From Gammaproteobacteria bacterium (GTDB lineage: Bacteria > Pseudomonadota > Gammaproteobacteria > Arenicellales > Spongiicolonaceae), in NCBI GenBank assembly GCA_007570945.1, contig RKSH01000211.1, positions 1 to 9,496 of the forward strand: a DNA stretch of 9,496 bases, in the 5' to 3' direction. Within the stretch, counting starts at the first letter, position 1. Each line of letters begins with the position of its first letter. The translations under genes were made by a program, and so were the position numbers. The notes under the pieces are model-generated. The model searched no databases, had not been told where the DNA came from, and saw only the letters and a program-made list of their open reading frames with translations. Shown piece by piece: positions 5,495-9,496 of this stretch.

Positions 5495-7090
5495 ATGAAC
5501 ATTGTTTTCAAAAACGGCATCCGCGTTTCGGGCTCCATGGGATCCATGGATGAGGGCTTTGCGCAAATCCTGAGCGCCGAGGCGCTTGAGTTTGTCGCCG
5601 AGCTGCACCGGGCATTTAATGCGCGGCGCCTGGAGTTGCTTGAGATGCGGCGCGTTGCGCAGGACCCGCAGGGCCGGGCGCTGGATTTTGACCCGGCGAC
5701 CCGGGAGATCCGCGACGGTGACTGGCGCGTCGCCGATGCGCCGCCGGATTTGCAAAACCGCCGGGTGGAAATCACCGGCCCGGTGGACCGCCGCATGATG
5801 ATTAACGCGCTCAACTCCGGCGCGCAGGTTTTTATGGCCGACCTGGAGGATGCGCAGTCGCCGGTGTGGGAGGGGATTGTTCGCGGGCAGATTAATTTGC
5901 GTGATGCGGTGCGGCGGCAACTGGCGTTCACCGGCGCCGCCGGCAAGCGGTACGAATTAAACAAAGACCTCGCCACCCTGCTGGTGCGCCCGCGCGGCTG
6001 GCACCTGCCGGAGGCGCATGTGCAGGTCGATGGCGGGGAAATTTCCGGCGCATTGTTTGATTTCGGTTTGTATTTTTTTCACAACGCCGCAGAACTCGTC
6101 GCGCGCGGCGGCGGGCCGTATTTTTACCTGCCCAAACTTGAGCATTATCTTGAGGCGCGGCTGTGGAATGATGTGTTCAACAAGGCCCAGGACATGCTCG
6201 GCATCGCGCGCGGCAGTGTGCGCGCCACCGTGCTGGTGGAAACCATCAGCGCGGCGTTTTACATGGAGGAGATTCTGTACGAGCTGCGCGAGCACGCCTC
6301 CGGTTTGAACGCCGGCCGCTGGGATTACATTTTCAGTTTCATTAAATACTTCCGCGAGCGGCCCGACTGCGTGTTTCCGGACCGCGCCCAGGTGACGATG
6401 ACGGCGCCGGCGATGCGCGCCTACACCGAACTGCTGGTCGCCACCTGCCACCGCCGCGGCGCCCATGCCATCGGCGGCATGGCGGCGTTCATTCCCAGCC
6501 GCCGCGACCCGGCGGTTAACGCGGTGGCGATTCCAAACGTGCGCAAGGACAAGGAGCGCGAATCGGCCGGCGGTTTTGACGGCACCTGGGTGGCGCACCC
6601 CGACCTGGTGCCGGTGGCGAGGGAGGTTTTTGACCGCGCCCTCGGCGCCGCGCCGCACCAGAAACATGTGCACAGCGATTGCGCGGTGACGGTGAAGCGG
6701 GAGGATTTGCTGAACCCGGAGGTGCCCGGCGGAAAAATCACCGAGCACGGCATCCGTGAAAACATCAGCGTCGCGCTGCAGTACTTGGACCACTGGCTGG
6801 GCGGCACCGGCGCGGCGGCGATTAATCATCTGATGGAGGACGCCGCCACCGCCGAGATTTCCCGCTCCCAATTGTGGCAGTGGATTCGCCACGCCGTGCC
6901 CCGCGACGACGGCGCCAAGGTGGACGCCGCCATGTACAAAGAAATCCGCGAGGAAGAGTTGGCCGCCCTGGGCGGCGCCGGCGAGCGGCATCTCGGTGAG
7001 GCCGCGCGGCTGTTGGATGAGATTGTGCTGAGCGGCGAGTTTGTGGAATTTCTCACCCTGCCGGCGTACCGCTCGCTGCTGAAGTTGTAA
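5495..7090 (+). CDS. aceB: Malate synthase A (AceB)
   Basis: This enzyme condenses glyoxylate with acetyl-CoA to make malate, the second step of the glyoxylate shunt. The 531-aa product is full length for the MSA form (E. coli AceB is 533). The signature FMADLEDAQSPVW spans 113-125. The active-site Arg is R167 in RPRGWHLPEAHV. Candidate magnesium ligands are E249 (ATVLVET) and D277 (GRWDYIF), and the catalytic Asp is D449 in LMEDAATAEISR. GGMAAFIPSRRDP lies at 327-339 and FLTLPAYRSLL near the end. The start gives an N-terminus (GIRVSGS...QILSAEAL) like other family members; ATGs at 5537 and 5546 are possible but less likely. No Shine-Dalgarno is seen; TGCTAATGT at 5465-5473 could be an extended -10. 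No isocitrate lyase gene is in the window. Confidence 0.96.
   Translation: MNIVFKNGIRVSGSMGSMDEGFAQILSAEALEFVAELHRAFNARRLELLEMRRVAQDPQGRALDFDPATREIRDGDWRVADAPPDLQNRRVEITGPVDRRMMINALNSGAQVFMADLEDAQSPVWEGIVRGQINLRDAVRRQLAFTGAAGKRYELNKDLATLLVRPRGWHLPEAHVQVDGGEISGALFDFGLYFFHNAAELVARGGGPYFYLPKLEHYLEARLWNDVFNKAQDMLGIARGSVRATVLVETISAAFYMEEILYELREHASGLNAGRWDYIFSFIKYFRERPDCVFPDRAQVTMTAPAMRAYTELLVATCHRRGAHAIGGMAAFIPSRRDPAVNAVAIPNVRKDKERESAGGFDGTWVAHPDLVPVAREVFDRALGAAPHQKHVHSDCAVTVKREDLLNPEVPGGKITEHGIRENISVALQYLDHWLGGTGAAAINHLMEDAATAEISRSQLWQWIRHAVPRDDGAKVDAAMYKEIREEELAALGGAGERHLGEAARLLDEIVLSGEFVEFLTLPAYRSLLKL
5534..5550. repeat. Perfect short inverted repeat near the aceB start
   Basis: TCCATGG and CCATGGA are exact inverted repeats of 7 bases separated by GAT, at codons 14-19 of aceB. 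It contains two alternative ATG codons (5537 and 5546) and could form a small hairpin about 40 bases into the reading frame. It may be chance. Confidence 0.55.
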
Positions 7091-7095
7091 AAAGC

Positions 7096-7128
7096 AAGGG
7101 CGGGGCCCGGCATCCGGACCCCGCCCTT
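7096..7128. terminator. Bidirectional intrinsic terminator between aceB and the LivJ-type gene
   Basis: A 15-base-pair GC-rich stem with one mismatch (C7106 against A7118) closes on a 3-base CAT loop: left arm 7096-7110, right arm 7114-7128. On the minus strand it is followed by GCTTTTTAC, giving a five-T tract that suits termination of the gene ending at 7155. On the plus strand only a short TTT runs out of the stem, 5 bases after the aceB stop region. The placement between convergent genes fits use in both directions. Confidence 0.85.
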
Positions 7129-7154
7129 TCATGAATGGTGATGGCGGCGGCGAA

Positions 7155-8387
7155 TTAGTTCGGCGCAAACACCGTGACCGTCTCCAGCCGGCCTTCATTG
7201 ACCACCCAGTGCTCAAAAGTGCCGCTGACATCGCCGTCGGCGTCGAACTCATGGTCGCCGGAGGCGCCCACATAGTTGATGTCCTCGCCGTCGCTGATGG
7301 CGCGCAGGGCCTTGGCGAACTCGCCGGGTTTGATTTTGATGCCCGGCGCGTTGGTGACGTCGCGCAGGGCGTCGCGCACATCCGCGCCGTCGCGGGAATC
7401 GGCTTTGGCGATGGCCAAAAGCAGCACCATGGCGGCGTCGTAACTTGAGTCGATGAACGGCCGCGGCGGAAGTTCGCCGAAAGCCTTCTCGTAGTTGGCC
7501 TGAAAGATGCGCGAGGTGTCGGTCTCCAGCGCCTTGGGCGCGGTGCCGAAAGTGCCGTTCAGATAGCTTGCGCCGATCTGGCTCACCACATCCTCGGCTT
7601 TCATGCCGTCGGTGAGGATGAACTTCTGGAACAGCCCTTCCTCCAGCGCCTGCTTGAGAATGGTGATGCCGCCATCGTCGGGGTAGGCGATAAGCAGCAA
7701 GTCCTCGGCGCCGCTGTCGGCCGCGGAGGATAATTCGCCGCGGTAGGATGCCTTGCCCGGCTCAAACGGTTCGGAGGCGGTGACGCTGCCGCCGGCGCTC
7801 TCAAAGGCGCCGGTGAAACTCTCGGCCAGACCCTCGCCGTAGTCGTTGTTGATGTAAAGGATGGCGACTTTGCTCTTGCCCTCCTGGCGGCTGATCTGCG
7901 CCAGCGCCACGCCTTGGAAAGCATCGGAGGGCACCGTGCGGAACAGGAAATCGTCGTCGTTCAGCCGGGTGATGGTGGGCGCGGTGCTGGCCGGTGAGAC
8001 GGTGGGTACGCGGTCCACACTGCTGACGCTTTGCGCCACCGGAATGGTGTTGCCCGACGACAGCGCGCCGACCATGCCCGACACCGCCGAGATGGAGGTG
8101 AGTTTCTTCGCCGCGTCAATGCTGGGCTGGGACTTGGTCTGGGTGTCGGCGATGATGATTTGCACCTTGCCACCGAGCAGGCCGCCGGCGGCGTTGGCTT
8201 CATTCACCGCCATGCGGACGCCGTTGAGGCAGGATTCGCCGTAGGCTTGCAGGCCGCCGGTGAGGGGCATCAGCGCGCCGATCTTGACCGGCTCGGCGGC
8301 GGTCGATGCCAGCGGCGCGCACAGGGCGGCGACGGCGAGGGTGACGGTGGTGCGTCGGCAAGCCGACAGGATGAGTGGGGTTTTCAT
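7155..8387 (-). CDS. LivJ-type branched-chain amino acid ABC transporter substrate-binding protein
   Basis: This is a periplasmic binding protein of the Peripla_BP_6 type, which captures branched-chain amino acids, amides or similar small ligands. From the ATG at 8387 it is 410 aa. A signal peptide covers residues 1-31, with RR at 11-12, the core TVTLAVAALCAPLA, and probable cleavage after ASTAA before EPVKIG. The mature part opens with the family pattern KIGALMPLTGGLQAYGES (35-52) and NGVRMAVNEANAAGGLLGGK, followed by SSGNTIPVA and YINNDYGEGLAESF, and ends in AVP-type lobes with YVGASGDHEFDADGDVSG near the C-terminus. The start is fixed by GGAGG 6 bases upstream. Livelier ligand prediction is not possible from sequence. 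No permease or ATPase genes adjoin it, so it would have to work with a transporter encoded elsewhere. A terminator lies just past its stop. Confidence 0.93.
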   Translation of the reverse strand: MKTPLILSACRRTTVTLAVAALCAPLASTAAEPVKIGALMPLTGGLQAYGESCLNGVRMAVNEANAAGGLLGGKVQIIIADTQTKSQPSIDAAKKLTSISAVSGMVGALSSGNTIPVAQSVSSVDRVPTVSPASTAPTITRLNDDDFLFRTVPSDAFQGVALAQISRQEGKSKVAILYINNDYGEGLAESFTGAFESAGGSVTASEPFEPGKASYRGELSSAADSGAEDLLLIAYPDDGGITILKQALEEGLFQKFILTDGMKAEDVVSQIGASYLNGTFGTAPKALETDTSRIFQANYEKAFGELPPRPFIDSSYDAAMVLLLAIAKADSRDGADVRDALRDVTNAPGIKIKPGEFAKALRAISDGEDINYVGASGDHEFDADGDVSGTFEHWVVNEGRLETVTVFAPN

Positions 8388-8393
8388 AACTGG

Positions 8394-8398
8394 CCTCC
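8394..8398 (-). promoter_or_regulatory. Ribosome binding site of the LivJ-type gene
   Basis: GGAGG on the minus strand, 6 bases before the ATG at 8387. It decides this start over upstream in-frame codons, whose extra 51 residues are Pro-rich and precede the signal peptide. Confidence 0.85.
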
Positions 8399-8407
8399 AG
8401 GGTGGCG

Positions 8408-8413
8408 TAGAAT
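8408..8413 (+). promoter_or_regulatory. Possible -10 element for the LysE-family gene
   Basis: TAGAAT matches five of six bases of TATAAT on the plus strand, 72 bases before the chosen start. No good -35 is found at 16-18 bases upstream. It lies in the leader of the divergent LivJ-type gene. Confidence 0.25.
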
Positions 8414-8427
8414 GGACAGGAGCCGCG

Positions 8428-8456
8428 AGCATAGCGCGGTGCGGCGGGATTTTCAA
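8428..8456 (-). promoter_or_regulatory. Sigma70-type promoter of the LivJ-type gene
   Basis: On the minus strand a -35 TTGAAA (8456-8451) and a -10 TATGCT (8433-8428) are separated by exactly 17 bases. Transcription would begin near 8421, leaving a leader of about 33 bases that contains the GGAGG site. Both hexamers are close to consensus and stand out in the GC-rich surroundings. Confidence 0.7.
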
Positions 8457-8475
8457 GCGGCACAACAGCGGCGGC

Positions 8476-8479
8476 GGAG
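8476..8479 (+). promoter_or_regulatory. Ribosome binding site of the LysE-family gene
   Basis: GGAG lies 6 bases before the ATG at 8486 and abuts the ATG at 8480, so it favours the second ATG as the true start. Confidence 0.6.
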
Positions 8480-8485
8480 ATGGCG

Positions 8486-9169
8486 ATGGTATTCGGCGAC
8501 ACACAGGCGTTGGCGGTGTTTGCGGCGGCGTCGACGGCACTCATCCTGATGCCTGGGGACAACCTGTTCCTGATGGCGCAGAGCATGCTCCACGGCCGTG
8601 GCAAGGGACTCGCCCTCGCCCTCGGCCTGGCACTCGGCAACACCGCCCACACTGTGGCGGCGGTGCTTGGCGCGGCGGTGATTTTCCAGACCTCGGCGGT
8701 GGCGTTCACCGTGTTCAAGGTGCTGGGAGTGGGCTACCTGCTGTTCCTCGCCTGGCGGACGGTGCGGGAATTTGGCGGCACCGGGGGCGGAAACGGTGAT
8801 GCCGCCGGCCAGGCTGGCGGGGGCGGGGGCGTGGATGATGGCGGCCGGGCCGCACATGCCGCCGGCCGCCGCAGCCTGTTTTTTCGCGGTCTGCTGATGA
8901 ACGTGCTGAACCCCAAAGTGTCGCTGTTTTTTCTCGCCTTCCTCCCGCAGTTCGTCCCACAAGGGGCGGCGGCGCCGGGCGTATACATGGCCTCGCTTGG
9001 CGGCGTGTTTGTGCTGCTGACGGCGCTGATATTTTCCGCCATCGTCCTGCTCTCGGCCCGCATCGGCGCCTTGTTGCGGCGAAATCCGGCGGTCAAACGT
9101 TGCCTGGCCTGGTTGACGGCATCGGTTTTCGTCGCGTTGGGTTTGCGGCTGGCAGTGGCGGAGAGTTAA
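8486..9169 (+). CDS. LysE/RhtB family amino acid or metabolite exporter
   Basis: This is an inner-membrane exporter of the LysE/RhtB superfamily, which expels amino acids such as lysine, homoserine or threonine; the substrate here is unknown. The 227-aa product has hydrophobic segments at about 5-24, 42-70, 72-92, 145-157, 168-192 and 207-224, matching the six-helix plan. The N-terminal motif reads MPGDNLFLMAQSMLHGRGKG (22-41), where most relatives have PGP before the Asp, so one Pro appears to be missing. The second half motif NPKVSLFFLAFLPQF (142-156) is intact. Between helices 3 and 4 lies a long Gly-rich stretch (97-128) that makes the protein longer than the usual 205-210 aa. The start at 8486 is chosen from the GGAG spacing; 8480 is an alternative. 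It diverges from the LivJ-type gene across 98 bases. Confidence 0.9.
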   Translation: MVFGDTQALAVFAAASTALILMPGDNLFLMAQSMLHGRGKGLALALGLALGNTAHTVAAVLGAAVIFQTSAVAFTVFKVLGVGYLLFLAWRTVREFGGTGGGNGDAAGQAGGGGGVDDGGRAAHAAGRRSLFFRGLLMNVLNPKVSLFFLAFLPQFVPQGAAAPGVYMASLGGVFVLLTALIFSAIVLLSARIGALLRRNPAVKRCLAWLTASVFVALGLRLAVAES

Positions 9170-9197
9170 GCCTTTGTTTTGGCGGGGGAAATGAGCG

Positions 9198-9226
9198 TTG
9201 ACTTTGGGTGTAGTACGAATTAAGGT
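9198..9226 (+). promoter_or_regulatory. Sigma70-type promoter of the antitoxin gene
   Basis: A -35 TTGACT (9198-9203) and a -10 TAAGGT (9221-9226) are separated by 17 bases. The -35 matches five of six consensus bases; the -10 keeps the TAnnnT frame. The region 9190-9255 is clearly richer in A+T than the genes around it. A leader of about 23 bases with a Shine-Dalgarno would follow. Confidence 0.65.
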
Positions 9227-9231
9227 TCGTA
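9214..9231. promoter_or_regulatory. Operator-like palindrome over the antitoxin -10
   Basis: TACGAA (9214-9219) and TTCGTA (9226-9231) are exact inverted repeats around a 6-base spacer that contains most of the -10. AbrB/MazE-type antitoxins usually bind such palindromes in their own promoters, alone or with the toxin, to repress transcription. The inverted repeat is directly visible; autoregulation is inferred. Confidence 0.6.
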
Positions 9232-9243
9232 GTTCTGAATCTT

Positions 9244-9248
9244 AGGAG
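9244..9248 (+). promoter_or_regulatory. Ribosome binding site of the antitoxin gene
   Basis: AGGAG lies 7 bases before the ATG at 9256, a strong site that fixes the start. Confidence 0.8.
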
Positions 9249-9255
9249 TAATACC

Positions 9256-9496
9256 ATGAAAACCAGCAAACTCACCATCAAAGGCCAGGCCACCATCCCC
9301 AAGCCGGTGCGGGATTTTCTGCAAATCGGCCCCGGCGACCAACTCGGCTTCATCACCGAGGAGGACGGCCACGGATTCAGACGGGCGGTGCTTATCCCTA
9401 GGACAGTAAAAGCCGCCGATTTGTACGGCATCCTGAAGCCGCCGCCGGGCAAGCCGCCGCTCGGCCTTGAGGACATGGAACGGGCGATCGAGGAAA
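9256..9496 (+). CDS. AbrB/MazE/VapB-type antitoxin, partial (runs off the right edge)
   Basis: Eighty codons are visible with no stop. The N-terminus MKTSKLTIKGQATIPKPVRD, followed by FLQIGPGDQL, is the swapped-hairpin AbrB DNA-binding fold, with the hallmark kGQaTIPkpvRdfL-i-pGD pattern. Residues 42-80 form the less conserved tail that would wrap a toxin, ending in GLEDMERAIEE, like the acidic helix that closes many VapB-type antitoxins. The protein probably ends within a few codons past the window. A PIN-domain (VapC) or MazF toxin is expected to follow, but this is inference since nothing beyond 9496 is seen. A free-standing AbrB-family regulator is the main alternative. The gene has its own promoter, an operator-like palindrome and a strong ribosome site. 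Confidence 0.85.
   Translation, partial: MKTSKLTIKGQATIPKPVRDFLQIGPGDQLGFITEEDGHGFRRAVLIPRTVKAADLYGILKPPPGKPPLGLEDMERAIEE

Noticed and set aside
5957..7381. Long minus-strand open frame (474 codons) opposite aceB
   Set aside because: It runs through aceB and the terminator into the LivJ-type gene in another frame, with shadow-like composition and no domain.
8423..8439. CCGCG / CGCGG inverted repeat in the divergent LivJ/LysE spacer as an operator
   Set aside because: Five-base GC arms with a 7-base gap are expected by chance at this GC content; the overlap with the -10 is noted but not enough.
8777..8845. G-rich tract in the LysE-family gene as a regulatory G-quadruplex
   Set aside because: The G runs are mostly GGC/GGG glycine codons in a GC-rich genome; no evidence beyond composition.

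Overview
This window is GC-rich bacterial DNA (roughly two thirds G+C by eye) with seven essentially complete protein genes and a partial gene at each edge. The adjacent mutY and yggX homologues, periplasmic binding proteins with signal peptides, and malate synthase of the AceB (MSA) type point to a proteobacterium, most likely a gammaproteobacterium. That placement is inference from gene content; no rRNA or other taxonomic marker is present.

Layout. Positions 1-2007 (minus strand) hold a YejA-like peptide-binding protein whose stop codon overlaps the GTG start of a family III (CaiB/BaiF) CoA-transferase that runs off the left edge. Positions 2006-7090 (plus strand) hold a compact same-strand cluster with gaps of 18-37 bases: mutY (adenine glycosylase), yggX (iron trafficking and oxidative protection), a thioredoxin-fold DUF255/YyaL-type protein, and aceB (malate synthase A). 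A strong hairpin at 7096-7128 ends it and can also serve the convergent gene. Positions 7155-8387 (minus) hold a LivJ-type amino-acid binding protein with a good sigma70 promoter and Shine-Dalgarno site. Diverging from it, 8486-9169 (plus) holds a LysE/RhtB-family exporter. From 9256 to the right edge is a partial AbrB/MazE/VapB-type antitoxin with its own promoter, an operator-like palindrome over the -10, and a clear ribosome site.

How the genes fit together. MutY and YggX form a recognised iron-sulfur/oxidative-damage pair. The DUF255 protein has a thioredoxin-like CxxC and could belong to the same stress theme. AceB adds the glyoxylate-consuming step of the glyoxylate shunt, but no isocitrate lyase is in view. 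Both binding proteins lack adjacent permease genes within the window.

The most distinctive points are the head-to-head mutY and YejA-like starts sharing one CATG, a 21-base tandem repeat coding a Thr-rich heptad linker in the YejA-like protein, the lack of Shine-Dalgarno sites in the mutY-to-aceB cluster compared with strong ones elsewhere, an in-phase A_AAA_AAG heptamer in mutY followed three codons later by a -1 frame stop, and the antitoxin promoter/operator. I see no rRNA, tRNA, CRISPR array or insertion sequence, and no stretch over 300 bases without a gene. No clearly undescribed system is visible.
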